A DNA stretch of 64,000 bases from positions 561,480-625,479 of the forward strand of contig WSUB01000003.1 in NCBI GenBank assembly GCA_019633425.1. Direction: 5' to 3'. Source of the DNA: Tulasnella sp. 424 (Eukaryota > Basidiomycota > Agaricomycetes > Cantharellales > Tulasnellaceae). Below the pieces are notes generated by a model. That model saw only the letters and a list, made by a program, of their open reading frames with translations. It was not told the origin of the DNA and did no database searches. Within the stretch, counting starts at the first letter, position 1. The number at the start of each line of letters is the position of its first letter. The translations under genes were made by a program, and so were the position numbers. Below, in pieces: positions 48,582-60,731 of this stretch.

Positions 48582-50122
48582 TTGGGGTCTCTGACTTGAC
48601 TTGATGTGAAGGCGGTTAAAGGAGAATCGACTGCTGCTTGTGGTAGACGAGAAAGTCGATGATCTGGTCAAAGTTCAAATTCGCTCACGTGAAAAAAATC
48701 GGAGCTCGCCCGACCCGTGCCGGTCACGAGCGCTTCATTCTCTGGGAAGCTCTCTCGCACGTCCCAAGGCAACCAAACACGACACGAACGGACAACTACA
48801 TCGAATCTTTATATACCAACGACCGTGCACGAGCATGCTGCGACCATCAAGATGCTTCGAAAAGGGGGGAAATCCGTCACACTCTTCAAAGCCTCATGAA
48901 ACAGATGGGCTCGAGATCGGACTGAATTCTAGCAATAATCGACGCTGCTTCTTCGAACCTGTCGGCATGATTACCCTGCTCTACCATGTGCTCGGTCGAT
49001 TAAACCATTGTCTACATGCTGCTTTTGGCAGGAGATCATTTTCTGGTAGCAAGGCCTATTATCATAATCGTCATCTGACACCGACACTCACAATCGGAGA
49101 CATACGCACGCCGCCCCGTCCCCCCCTTTCGAGCGAAGATGAAGCGATCACACCATTGGCTCATTACTCAATACTACCTCATTGATATCAGGGACTCCCT
49201 ACTAAATTCCATACTGTTGAATCCCGACGGGGAGGAGACAGGGTTCCGCTGCCCCATCAGGCCGCGAAGCCTTGTAAACTTCGGAAATCGTTCTCGGTCC
49301 GCTGCGTCCTATAGGAAATAGACATTAAAGAATTTCCGATGCGGGGGAAGACAAGGTTCTCCCCTGGCCTGACTGGGTGCATGAACGTCTCTGACGACCC
49401 CAAGCCACGAGCTGGGCATTCCCAGCCGCGGAGTCTCCCACCAGCGTTGCCGCCGCAGCACCAGGTCGTTTGGGCGCTGCCGAGTTGTGGGATCTATTCT
49501 GGATGCCCATTGTACTCGAGCGATCAACCACTGTCAACTGCGTGTACGATGCCTGCCATCTACCCACCTGCCTCGGGCCCGTCAGAGTTCTACCATGGAT
49601 ATTCGATGCCGCGATCAGCATAGATGCATTCCCCATGAACTTAGATCCCTGCTGACGCTGTGGAACACCTCATAACTGACGTTGGAGTGACCACAGTCCA
49701 AGATTACCACTCAATCCCATGGATCGTCGCAACCGGCACCGAAGACATGCGAATCTCCTGTGCATTGCATATCAGAAGAAGCAATATCGTTTATCGCCGT
49801 GAGGAACGCTCCACTAAGGCACTTGGAGGCTGTCCTCGCGTCCCGAACGGGGCAAAAGTGGAGCTCTCGTTCATCGAACGGGAGAACCTTCCTCTGGCTT
49901 TCGTCTGGGGTTCGCCCCATTACCAATACAATATGCGCCAGCTGTCGACTTATGTCGTGGTGGTATTGGTGTTTTCCCCCGTAGTCTGCGAATTCTAAGG
50001 TGGACCGGGGCATTAATTGGGCGATCAACCCAAAGGTTGCCAGCGAGGACACTGCGACACCATGAAATTCTCGTGAAGACCGTAGCGAAATGTCGTAATT
50101 CAATAACTAGATACAAGACCAG
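48582..50122. other. Intergenic region without a supportable gene
   Basis: About 1.5 kb between the ETFA start and the PHS1 stop. Open frames here (for example 49325-49636 on - and 49339-49623 on +) overlap each other on both strands and show no recognisable domain or splice pattern. The ETFA promoter should lie in 48600-48900. Confidence 0.4.
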
Positions 50123-51316
50123 TTACTCAACCTTCTTACGTGGACCTCCAAGGACTTTCCGACGCTGCCTAATCATGTATGTGTAGAGGAAGTACAACGC
50201 TTGCAAATGACAATACAGTCAGCATGTCTCGCTTCTACCGAGATGAAATAAAAACCTACAGGGCCACCAGACGGCGTACAGCACCAAGACAATCCAGTTG
50301 CTAAGGGTGAAGGAGCCTAGGTTATACCGCGGCGGGAAAAGCGTCACGGGCAGCGTGGAGAACATCAGGAAAGCCTCGGAAGGTGCTCCAATGGGGTATA
50401 GGATGTAGAAGGTGGTGTAGCTAAGAAAAACATTGTTGAAAGGATTATCAGATTTTACCTGGGGTAGCAAATCCGAGACGAGTCCGAGCAACCTACCGGA
50501 CCCATAACAGCGCGTACGGCTCAAGTCCAAGAACGTTGCAAGCATAGAATGCGTATCGTACCACTTCCGTTAACGACCACGCCAGGACCATGGAAGCATA
50601 AATCGGATTGGAGTGGGTCTGCAAAACGCCGGAGGAACGGGAGGTGAGAAAAAAGAAGAGTTGCTAAGCCGCTCTCGGGCATTCGGAGCCATTGGCCCTT
50701 GCTCATCGCCGCCCCCGGCGAAAGGCATGTAAAAAACAGTAAAATGAACTCACGCTCGGATACTGATCGGTAATACCCCACACGACGATGATTCTCGAGG
50801 CCACTTGCATGACGGTCGTTGTCAGAGGGCTCCGAACCCATCCGAGCGCCGAATGCACAACTTCCAAAAGCGCGCCGGTTTGAATCCATTTCACGGCCGG
50901 ACCGATCACCATGTATAGAGTGGAAGCACGTTCCAAGACCTGAACAGCCCATTGTGGTGCCCAGTGGTGCTTTCCGATAGGATTCGCCGGACCGTACGCA
51001 AGTTTGAGGGGCAACAGGCCGCCGCGGAGATACTGGTGAGTTGACGCAGGCAAATGATTCTCAACGGCGGTCTTCGAGATGCCAGCGAGATGAAGGGTGA
51101 TGAGAACCAAAAGGTAAAACCATGCCAGAGAACTAGCAGTATTGTACAGGAACAGGTAGGCCGTCACATAAGCTGGAAAAAAGTCCGGATTAGTCCGCGG
51201 GAGAGTACCGCAAAGATATCGATGAATTCACCTGGTCTAGCACGTTTTTTACTCTGCACACGAGGTTTCTGGCCCTTCGCGGGCGCGTCTTCCGTATATT
51301 CTTCGATCCGGGCCAT
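50123..51316 (-). CDS. PHS1: Very-long-chain (3R)-3-hydroxyacyl-CoA dehydratase, ER membrane, 287 aa
   Basis: Exons on the - strand: 51316-51232, 51172-50754, 50618-50497, 50420-50260, 50199-50123 (864 nt, open). Known role: third step of very-long-chain fatty acid elongation in the ER, dehydrating 3-hydroxyacyl-CoA. Seen: a charged cytosolic N-terminus, then multiple membrane segments. The family signature R-Y-x4-I-L-Y-P-I-G-x2-S-E gives R209, Y217, G220 and E224, matching the spacing of yeast Phs1 R141, Y149 (catalytic), G152 and E156 (catalytic). LEVVHSALGWVRSP and the basic C-terminal tail (GGPRKKVE) are also typical. The start codon opens MARIEEYTED. Divergent from the NmrA-like gene across about 760 nt. 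Confidence 0.93.
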
Positions 51317-52080
51317 ATTCGAATATTTGAGAGTGCACTGTTTGGAGTGATGACGCGACGGTACAGGGCGATAATTCACACGGCTCTGCTGACTCAGCGA
51401 TTCGGATATGGCACGCGCTGAGCGGAAACCTCGCTGGAATTTGCACAACTTTAATCGCTTCGACTCTTCCGAGGATGACTCTACGATACGCCCCCACGCC
51501 GATCAGAGAGCTTCCTACCGCTCTAAACTCGTCTACATATCCGATGTGTCCCTCGTTTTTTGAGTTTCTCCACTTGCTTGGACGCCGTCCGGGGCCCTGG
51601 TCCTGGTCCTGGAGAAATCTTGCAAAAATAATCCGGAAAAGAATTCATCTCTGTGGTGCGGCCCAGTACACAACACGCGGCAGTTCTTGGGAATCCCCAG
51701 AAAGCTTGAAACTACGCAGTCTCGGAACCCTTCAGCGCCGCCGACGGTCGGGTCCGGTTCTTCCAGGCCCTCCCTCGGAAGTGCGCTGAAACTGCTCCGT
51801 TTTATCCGGAGAGGCTCCTCGCACAAAATCTGCCTGCCGAATTGTGCCCGCCTGCGCATCTCCAGAGCACGAATCCTCCGTGCAGATTTCCCGGTTCCTA
51901 GACGGGCGTCTCCTCCACCACACGACCAACGAAAATACCCTGGTATTGCCCCAGGTTTCAATGTGCATCAGTCCTGAGCCTCAGGTATATCTGACATATA
52001 TTCAACGGAGTGGAATTTTTTGATCTCCATACCACACCATTCCCCACTCCCCGTTTTTTTGAGTCTGTCCAATCATTCCA
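51317..52080. other. Divergent promoter region between PHS1 and the NmrA-like gene
   Basis: No gene seen. Shadow frames on both strands only. The 20 nt before the ATG at 52081 contain ccaatcattcca. Confidence 0.4.
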
Positions 52081-53614
52081 ATGACGTCCGCCAAACCTCT
52101 TGTTGCGGTGTGCGGTGCTACCGGCGCCCAAGGTGGCTCCGTGGCTCGGTTCTTACTCCAGGAAGGTAGCTTTCGCGTCCGTGCCTTGACTAGACAGCCT
52201 GAGTCCGCGAAGGCGCTGGGTAAGTGCTTCTCTGTCATCGACAGGAACGGGAAGCGTGTGCATCTTCTAATTGGCTCTACATGTGACTTGAACGATATTC
52301 TCGCAGCGCTCTCTCGACAAGGCGCCGACATTGTGCGAGCCGACTTTAATGAGCCAGAGAGCCTGCTAGCCGCTTTCCGGGGAGCCTATGCGGTCTTCTG
52401 TATCACGAATTGTGAGTCCTATTCGCTAGTTGATCGGTCGAGCGCTCACGATCATTAACTTGATATTGCTTCGTAGATTGGGATCCGTCCGCTGAGGGCG
52501 GAAAGAAGCAGGTCCAGCAAGGCAAGAATATCGTCGATGCCGCCAAGGCCTGCAACGTTAAACACTTTGTGCTCTCGTAAGGCTTCTACCGGATGTTAGA
52601 CAGGCTTTCTTTTGACCAGATTCCTCGACTTAGAACTGCCGAGCACACTGGAGAGTTCAACGTACCTCACTGGGAAACTCAAGCTTCGATCAATGACTAC
52701 CTGCTAGACTCCAGGATCCCGAGAACTTCGTATGTCAACTCTCCAGATGAGACTCCCCGAGAAACACGCTGACCCACTATTCTGGGATCATTCAGCCTCT
52801 ACACTACGATCTACTACGAGAACATGTGGGGGTTATTCCCATTGCAGAAGGCAAATGGCTTCTCCCGTCCCTGGAAACATCAAATCTCGAGCTGATCGAT
52901 CCCGTTTTCTGATTAGGTGTCGCCCACTGAGATCAAATTTTCTTGGCCCTTCCCAACCGATGCTACGTTCCCGGTTTACTCTTGCGCAGACACCGGCGGA
53001 TATGTGAGACAGCTTGTCGTTTGAGCTACATGGCCTTTCGCTCACCGCGGTACTAGGTTCTGAACATTCTTAAACGCCCACAAGAATTTGTTGGTAAGCT
53101 CTAGTACTAATACGACCAACCCTGAGATTAAGAGATCTGACGAGGCCTTTGCGTTAGGTCGGGATATTAGGATCGCCTCAGAGTTTATCAGCCCCCGAGA
53201 TTGGGTTGCTACGATGAACGAAGTTCTTGTGACGAGAAATACCTTTGTTCGGGTTACGCTCGATGAGATCGATATGAAGGCATTCGAGGCACTGCGTGCG
53301 ACGATCTGGCCTGAGGCATGGTTGAAGTACGTCAGCTTTCGAGGAACCTCGGCGTTTGGACCCAACTGACTGGTTTTGAACTCTCCTCCGCGTACCGGTA
53401 ACTCCCTTTTCGCTCAGTTCCAGTAAGTCGACCCGAGATCTACTGTCGCGATGGTCGCGTTTCTCATTCTATCTGACTTTCAGAGATGCTCATCACCAAT
53501 GGGGCTCCGCCGTTCCGAGACCCAGCTTATAGTCGAAGGGTCTTCCCTCAGCTTAAAACCCTGTGGGAGATTGTCGACGAAAACTGGGAGAAGATTTTGG
53601 CCGCCGCAAAATAA
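52081..53614 (+). CDS. NmrA-like NAD(P)-binding protein, possibly damaged
   Basis: Supported exons: 52081-52219, 52307-52411, 52477-52576, 52634-52729, 52796 onward, about 53055-53093, about 53159-53320 and about 53486-53614. Known family: atypical short-chain dehydrogenases that bind NAD(P) and act as redox sensors or reductases. Seen: a Rossmann start VAVCGATGAQGGSVARFLL, VRADFNEPESLLAAFRGAYA, NIVDAAKACNVKHFVLS, later IASEFISPRDWVATMNEV and a C-terminal FPQLKTLWEIVDENWEKIL. Between 52840 and 52960 the coding signal jumps frame twice (ENMWGLF, then KWLLPSLETSNLELIDP, then WPFPTDATFPVYSCADTGG) with no intron I could fit. This is either an unusual splice pattern, a sequencing error or a real lesion. 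It is convergent with the Ap4A phosphorylase gene, 133 nt apart. Confidence 0.65.
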
Positions 53615-53747
53615 TTGGCCATCCCGTTTCTTAAAAGTCAACAACGCCGCGATATACCCATAACATCCTTTTATTCTTCCGACTACTTATTCCATAGACT
53701 GTACTCCATCCCCCGCTACTTTCCCTCCTCCGCGTATTGTCTCTTAT

Positions 53748-54981
53748 TTAATCGTCCAGAATGCTACTCTCGACTGCCGAGCAGCTCTCTCCTTCTGCGA
53801 TTGGCAATCCCACTCCTCTAAGAATTGCGAGCGGGCCTTCTTCGATGAGTAAGCCCTGGTCTTCCTCCGATTTGGTCATCAACATTCCTGCGAACCCCAA
53901 GGCATTCACTGGAACATCTATGCCGCCTCGAGACAACATATGCTCAGCCCGACCCCGTGGAATGACATGGAGGTGGTCAAAGGTGAGGAGAACGTTGTAG
54001 GCTGGGGGTCCGTCGGGGAGGGTCGGAAGCTGCCGCATAGTCTGGAATGTGAGATCAAGCAGAGAGATGAACGCCTGAGTGAGTGTATCCAGGATCTCTG
54101 CGAGAGGTCGCGACCTATAGGCTGGGAGTCGGAAGACGTGATGTGCGTAGGGAAGACTGGGGATAATGAATGCTTTTCCTGTCCAAAACTTCAGTGAGAA
54201 TGGGTGACGGTCGATACGGATGGGTTTTGACCATACCGTCGACCTCCAGCCGCTGACGCTGTGCCAGTTTCTCAATTGGTGGTACTTCCTCCTCCGGTAT
54301 AGGCATAAACTGAAGATGCTTATGAGGCTGACTAGAGCCGCTCAAAGGACCACAGTTGTAAAACATGAAGAAGTTTTTCCCGTGGCGGCGTCCGGCAGAC
54401 ATGAGCTTGTATGCGGCAGCCAAGTCACAGGGGGTGAGTGGAGACGTTTGCCTTTTGAACTCTGCAAGCCAGAATATCATCTCAGTGAGATAAATATAGA
54501 AGCTTGAACTCGTTCACTCACCTTTTGTAACCAACAAGAAGTGATTTTGAACTACGCAGTATTTATTCATCTATAACAATCTGACTGTCATCGTAAGAGT
54601 ACGAAGGATCAGGAACGCTTTACATACCAACACAACGTAGTCCTCGTTCTCCTCTTTCAGCTCGTCTACGTACAGGCCCGGCACATAAGGCGGGGAGAAC
54701 GGTCCAGCGTTACTCCTGACTTCTGGTTTGCTGACCTGAGGCTTGTGAGCTAGTGAGGGACATAGCCTAATTTCAAACTATATTCGAGAGAAGTACGATT
54801 CATTATATTATGAGAGTGGATAGCAAGCTGGGAGGGTAGAAATAAGACTTGCATCAATGCCACCGTCGGAATGAATCATGACGGATGAGCCGAAGAATAG
54901 AAGATTCCCGTTTGCGCGACCGTTGGAGTACGTATCATCGAGTTTAGATATTATCGTATCGTACTGTGAAACTTCGCTCAT
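53748..54981 (-). CDS. APA2: Ap4A phosphorylase (ATP adenylyltransferase, APA1/APA2 type), 327 aa
   Basis: Exons on the - strand: 54981-54853, 54777-54628, 54570-54522, 54461-54237, 54178-53748 (984 nt, open). Known role: phosphorolysis of diadenosine tetraphosphate to ADP and ATP. Seen: LLFFGSSVMIHSDGGID, then FEIRLCPSLAHKPQ, PFSPPYVPGLYVDEL, MNKYCVVQNHFLLVTKEF, the HIT-like motif SSQPHKHLQF (H156, H158, Q160), GKAFIIPSLPYAHHVFRL, and a C-terminal YNVLLTFDHLHVIPR with ALGFAGMLM. Intron 1 has a GC donor (gcaagt after 54853). Length agrees with the yeast enzymes (about 320-325 aa). The start was chosen at MSEVSQYDTI, giving an N-terminus of family length. Confidence 0.93.
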
Positions 54982-57900
54982 TCTGTTGCTTTTGTTCTGG
55001 CAAATGGGATTGAACTTGGGGTGTAAAACGATCCCTGATTGGAAAGGTGTCACACGCGTGACTCCTTGGAGTAGCGTGACATAACACCGTGACGCAGCGC
55101 GGAAGCCCGATGACAGTATGTATCCAGCCCACACGGGGTTTACTCTGCCCAGCTTTTGAGTATATATGAAACCTGATTGTCAAATTCTTGACTAACAGAG
55201 AGGCTTGGGCGCCAATGGGTAAAGCAATAAAGTTCTCATGGGGTACCCGGGCACTCTCCGATGCTCCGAACGATTTGCCTGAGCGACCGTTCGTAATTAG
55301 CCTCAAACGTTGGTTCCTTAAGCACATCCGGCTTCTAGGCAAGCAGTTTACGGCAGCTTCCCTGCTTGTTGAAGACTGACGAGCAAGCCTATTTTAATGT
55401 ATCCTAGCGAACGCGTTCCAAGCGTCACTTCTCTGTCAGATGGTGTTTTCCTCCTCAGAGGACGCTATAGGACTACCTAGAGGTTGCCGACTTGGGTCAC
55501 AGAGAGACATTTGGCAGAATTAAATCTGTTGATTATGAAGGGGGCTCTTGAGCTAGACTAGACTGAGGCTCTGAGATCCTGTATCGGGGTTTGTTCGCTG
55601 AGCTACCTCATAAAGTTCTTCATTTTTCTCCCTCTACCTTGATGGATTTTAACGACCATCTTCACTCGGCTCACTTTTGCCGTCGCCTTTCTATGTGCAC
55701 GGACATCTAGTTCTTGAATAGGGTCGCATATCGCATTGCTTTCCCCTGCTGGAGCTCTCGGTATTTGCGTTCCTCTCTCACCCTCGGGGTAATACGCAAC
55801 GCTTTCTTCGAAAAGGAGGGAATTCCCCAGGCGTGGCATCTATTCAGCGTATCGCGCGTCTCGCCGTTTCTCTCGCCCAGATCCGACGCTGTTACCGACA
55901 TGGCTCTCGGAACACTGAAGCCAACTGTCGAGGTAGCTCTCATCTGGCCACTCGGAGTACTCGTACATATCGGTATTCATGACTCAAGTTCAAATTACCT
56001 CTACTTCAGAGGGATTTTTCGTTACAGGAACTCGATCGCAGGATGGGGAGTGTTGTAAAGATACTTTCCCCAACCTTCGCACGTCACCCGAACACCACGA
56101 TGGAGACTCGGGCAAAGACGTATATATATGTGTTTCCCAGAGTGTATGATGTATTATGTGATGAATGAGGTGATCTCTCGCATGCAAGCGGGAAATCACG
56201 GGGACTCCTTGCCAGTGCACTGCGCAGCTAGCTCGGCATCCTTTAGAATCGAGGGGAAACAAACCAAGGTAATTTCTAGCCCATCCTGGGAGGGCATCGC
56301 ACTCCTCGAGCCATAGCGAAGACTCTAGGAACCGACTTCCGGTAAGACACTGCGAAAAAGAATATGCGACTCTCTGGTCGACGGTTTGGGTTGAGCGAGT
56401 GGCCGGCCGTTGCAGCGTGGACTGAGATATGGATGTCACAGCCATGTTCTGATACATGACCAGATAAAGCGATGCCGATGCCTCAAAGGACAAGCTATCC
56501 TTACTTTGTCTCCCGTTGACAATAAATGACCTGTACGCAGCGTTTCCTGTATGTATCTCGCGCGTCCGCCGAGCCGTTTAGGATTTACGCGTAGGAAGCG
56601 AACACACCAGGACCGGCCGGTCCGGGAACGCCTACAGAGACAGACATGCATACACATTCATTCGGAGTCGCCGTGTGTCGAGGACGTCATTTCTGGTGGC
56701 TCTAAACTTGGTAAGGAAGTCGAAGGAAATTTCATAAAATTGGTCTTCTGTGACTCTCACGCGGCAGCCACGTGATGTGGAAGGAAGAACGATGAGATAT
56801 CATAATAATGGGGTTCCCCAAACGATCGCCAGCGAGTAGGTCTTCATCGTGAACTGACGTTGGCAGGTATTTGCATGTGGGCGTCCCTGACGGCATATCC
56901 CCTCGGCCCAGACCATTGAAGGTGACGACCGTTCTTCGAACAAAACTCCTAGAGCGAGCACACTGTTCTCAAACGAGTTGCGGGTCAAGCCATATCCCTC
57001 CTTCTGGGCACCTCGTGTTCCTTTTATAAATTTACCCTCCATCCCCATTCTTAATCCCTTGCCGAAGCTGCGCATAAGCCTCTCCTGGAACCAGAGATTC
57101 CACCTAAGCCGGGGAAGCCGTTGCAACAGACTGCTGTGGATCATGTGTTGCAACGGATTAAAACACCTGTTAGGTGTAATGGTGCCGGGTACGGCACGAA
57201 GTTCATTTCCAGTGGAAAAACAGGCACAGAAATCTGGCCACCCTGCATATATACAAAAGTGAGGCAAACCGCCTCAACCGCTTCACCCATTACCCCCTTC
57301 CAAAACCTCTCCTGCTTGGCGGTGGCTTTCCTCTCAAAACAACTGCCTTCCGTTCACTTCAGAGGTTATTGTGCAGCTCCCGCCCCGCGCACACTCACCA
57401 AGCCCGGCGTCAATATTGTATATAGCTGATAATCACTGAGACACTACTCATTTCGGTCCTTCAGGCTACCTAGTGAGGTTTCACCCGCCGATTTCCTCGG
57501 ATTAATTCAAAAGACTTTGCTTTCTGGGTTCCACTCTACATCCCGGCCCGTTCCAAATCAAGAGCAGTGCTTGTATCATCAACTATGCACCAGTTCTACT
57601 GGGCAATGGACGAGTTCGTTGCAACCACCAGATGCATGGAAACATGCGTACCAAGCCAACCGCGCCACAACGATGTAGAATATCGACGGGAAGAGCAAAC
57701 CTTCCCAGGCCCAAATCGGAAAGTTATAGGGAACGCATGTCGCAGGCGTGCCTTTGAAGGGACAGACCAGCTTCTCATGACACATATGGGCTTATTTTCG
57801 GAGCGGACTGAAGCTCCAAATGTTCAACTGGGCAGAGTATCCGGTGGACCAAGCTGGCGTCCAGTCATTTTGAACGCTGAAGCCGCCAAGCTTCGCCTCC

Positions 57901-59686
57901 ACGCTCTCTCCGCACCCATTGGAGGTGACGGTACACCGGGAGAGCCGGAGAAGACTCGGTCGTCCCTGATATTGGCTCCCATGGGCTATCTTGCGTTGGC
58001 CTGACTTGCATCCTTTTGGCGTTCGGAGCTCCTCGTTTTGCTTTTCGGCTGGGTGGTTGTTGCGAAACGAGGACCGTCACGTAAAAGTGACACAACTCCC
58101 GGAACATGCGCTGAACATCTGCATTTCTATCACTTTTTAGTCAGACATAATACGGCCTTGGAGCAGGGGCCAAGAGTTCTGCGCATTATCCAATGAACTG
58201 GCGAAGGCTAAGATGTTGTCGTAACGTGTAAGGATTCCGAATGGGATCTTAAGTAGAAATCCCGACAAGACGCTACCACATCTTCGCCAGCGTTGGGCTC
58301 TTGCTCAACCTGGGTTGGATATTTTATCTATGTGGTAGCCATGGAGACAGACGCGCGTAGAATTCGAGGCTAGCAAACGGAGCAACAATGCTTCTCATTT
58401 GAAGATCTTGAAGGGGCACATGGCCAGGCATTCCACGTTTTCTCTGGTCAGAATATCAACTTTTCGGTCCATCGGGTAATTGCAGTTTCACCTAAAACAA
58501 CAACCAACCTATTCTGAAGCCGATGATAGCAACGATTCAGCGTTTTGTGCAGTTTCTTACCCCCACGACGGTCCTCTTGAAACTGGTGATAACCCAGCTC
58601 CGCGGTCTGGAGCTGGCTTTCCTCTTCTGTGCTGCGGCTATACTTGTAGCCCTTACAACTCCTCTTGAATCCGTCATGCCTCGCTTCTTCTTCCTCCAAC
58701 AGCTCCTTCCGCTTACTCGATACAAGGAAGGGAGCGCTGGGAAGGGGTTTGTCATCTTGGTGAGCCATTTAGTCTGGTGTGCTGACCGAAGTCCGGTCCA
58801 ACTGCGAGAACCCCTTCGTCCTAGATTCTCATCCACTACAATGGCTGGAAATCTCAGTCCAAGAACGGGCGTCCCATGCAGCTAGATTCAGTAAAGAAAG
58901 ACCTCAGGCGTCTCCTTGATCATTTGAAATGTAAACGATTGCTACCATTGCCCGCCCAACGAATTCGCTGACCTCTTCTGCCGTTAGACCGGCACGGTGA
59001 CACCACCCAAACGTGGTACATCCTGACGGACCTCGAGTGCATATACAGAGACTACACAGGAGTTGAAAGATCTCTGACGCGAGCTGGCCTCCCAAATCGG
59101 GAAACGATTGTTTGTTTTCACGTATTTCGGACGTCATGGTGTGCACGCTCACTCCTCACTCTCCTATCTTTTAGCTTAAAACAGTCGAGCAGGCTACGAA
59201 GAGTGGCGACTCAGGCCTCATCCACTGTAAGTTTCGGGAGAGACGTTTCCACCGACAAGGTCCGACCTGCTCACGGAATGACCACAGTCGGCGGTCATTG
59301 TCACTACGCGGCTCCTGGGACGTCTAGTTCGTCTCGATCGATTTGCCACTTTCGCATATCTCGCTAAACTCTTCCGATAGAACTGGAAGAACAAGACTCT
59401 TTAAAAATTTTCACGGAGAAGCGGGACTGCCAGCAGGGTGGAGAAGCTGCATGTACCTCCATCTCATTTCGCGCCGTACGGGCGACTTGTCCTCATTTAC
59501 CATCTTTAGACCTTGTTTGTAGTGACGGTCAAAGGATTTACGGGAATGTAAAGTCATCTATCTGACTCAGTTTGAAGGAGACTGAACCAGGTTTTCAACA
59601 GGAGTTCTTCGCCTGCCTGTCGGATTTGTCTAATACCGGAAGAGCTTCTACCATTACAGTAGGCTTGACGTGTGCCAAGGAACATA
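54982..59686. other. 4.7-kb region without a supportable gene
   Basis: Read on both strands. The longest open frames (55990-56493 on -, 56800-57267 on -, 57567-58004 on +, 58523-58885 on +) are 120-170 codons, have no family signature I know, are overlapped by similar frames on the other strand, and do not chain through plausible introns into a protein with recognisable domains. No terminal repeats, reverse transcriptase or transposase motifs seen. It may hold diverged pseudogenes, a lncRNA or a fast-evolving gene. Confidence 0.4.
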
Positions 59687-60353
59687 ATGAAGTTGCAGCT
59701 GATATTTCTCCTTCTGTTAGTTGGTATTCGACGTAGGTTCTGACGGCTTCTTTGTCCACGTTATTTTTGATTGATGTTCTTCTCGTAGACCTGCAACGCG
59801 GCAGGTTTCACAGGTAGAGAGCTCACATCTGTCCTTGTAGTGTAATCTCTGACTTACGCGGCCTTCTCAGCCGACTTTTCGGGTCTCTCGTACGAGGTCG
59901 ACCCTGAGCCCGTCCCGACGGTCGGGTTTCAACTACCCGACCATGCCGAATGTCTTAATCAGGTGGTGAGTCTCCACCAGTGACAATTTGAATCATGGAG
60001 ATTCTTGATGCCATTCGATATATTTCAGACTGTGGTGACTTCGTCTCGACTACACGAGAAAGCAGTAACATTCAGGAATCACGGCGCCTTGACCTTTTTC
60101 ATAACTGAATACCTTGACTCTCATGGTGGGTAATTCAAAGGCTTGCGCTATTTAGCATCGCAGAACTCGTAGGCTGATCGGGGATTTCGTAGAGCGCCTA
60201 AACACCTCGGCAATCGACCTCTTGCAGTACCTCAGCGCCCGATGTGCAACGCAACCAGATGAACTTTTGCGCCAACATCCTCAAATCTGGTCACGCTATC
60301 CTTTGAACGGCCCCTTCAGTCTGCTGCCCCGACAGCGCCAGGTTGGACCTTGA
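59687..60353 (+). CDS. Predicted small secreted protein, 132 aa, family unknown
   Basis: Exons: 59687-59719, 59789-59804, 59871-59962, 60029-60125, 60193-60353 (399 nt, open to TGA at 60351). The joined N-terminus is MKLQLIFLLLLTCNAAADFS, a textbook signal peptide with cleavage expected after the Ala run. The mature protein of about 116 aa begins FSGLSYEVDPEPVPTVGFQL, continues with TVVTSSRLHEKAVTFRNHGA and SAIDLLQYLSARCATQPDEL, and ends PRQRQVGP, with two cysteines. No gene is visible from the continuous frames, because all exons are short. The 16-nt exon 2 and its donor/acceptor choice are the weakest part; the later exons give one consistent frame. I recognise no family. A secreted effector-like or wall protein is one possibility. 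Confidence 0.55.
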
Positions 60354-60731
60354 TCGCAGTTCAAGGCGCCCTTCATGACGAGGAAAACTCTCTCTGCTCA
60401 ATCTCAGGGGGTGAAAAGCATCTCTTCGCAGTGGGCCGGTAGCCGGCACTTTTTGCCGCCTATCGTCCATCCTGTTTGAAGTACTATGCGAATCATGCTT
60501 AGATACCTTGCAACTTTAATATGTAAATATGTCGGTCTATATGACGATGATATCAATACTAGGTACAGACTAGATGACCACAGCACAGCGCATTCACATA
60601 GGATAGCTATCGTGATTTGGGAGAAAACCGGTGGCGTTGTTGACGTGATGACAGCAGTGGCGAACCAGGGTTCCACGGAACCGTGACGACTGGTCCACCG
60701 TCAACCACAACAAACCGCTCGAGGACTACAA
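60354..60731. other. Intergenic region upstream of the UCH37-like gene
   Basis: No gene seen; presumed promoter of the deubiquitinase gene. Confidence 0.4.

Noticed and set aside
50703..51167. The - strand frame 50703-51167 as a complete protein
   Set aside because: It is exon 2 of PHS1 with intron read-through; the full gene joins five exons and restores the catalytic Tyr/Glu signature.
55990..56493. A 167-codon - strand frame in the gene-poor region
   Set aside because: No known motif, low-complexity composition like its surroundings, and no neighbouring exon to join it to.
57567..58004. A 145-codon + strand frame in the gene-poor region
   Set aside because: No signature, overlapped by - strand frames, and no splice pattern; kept only as a possibility in the region note.
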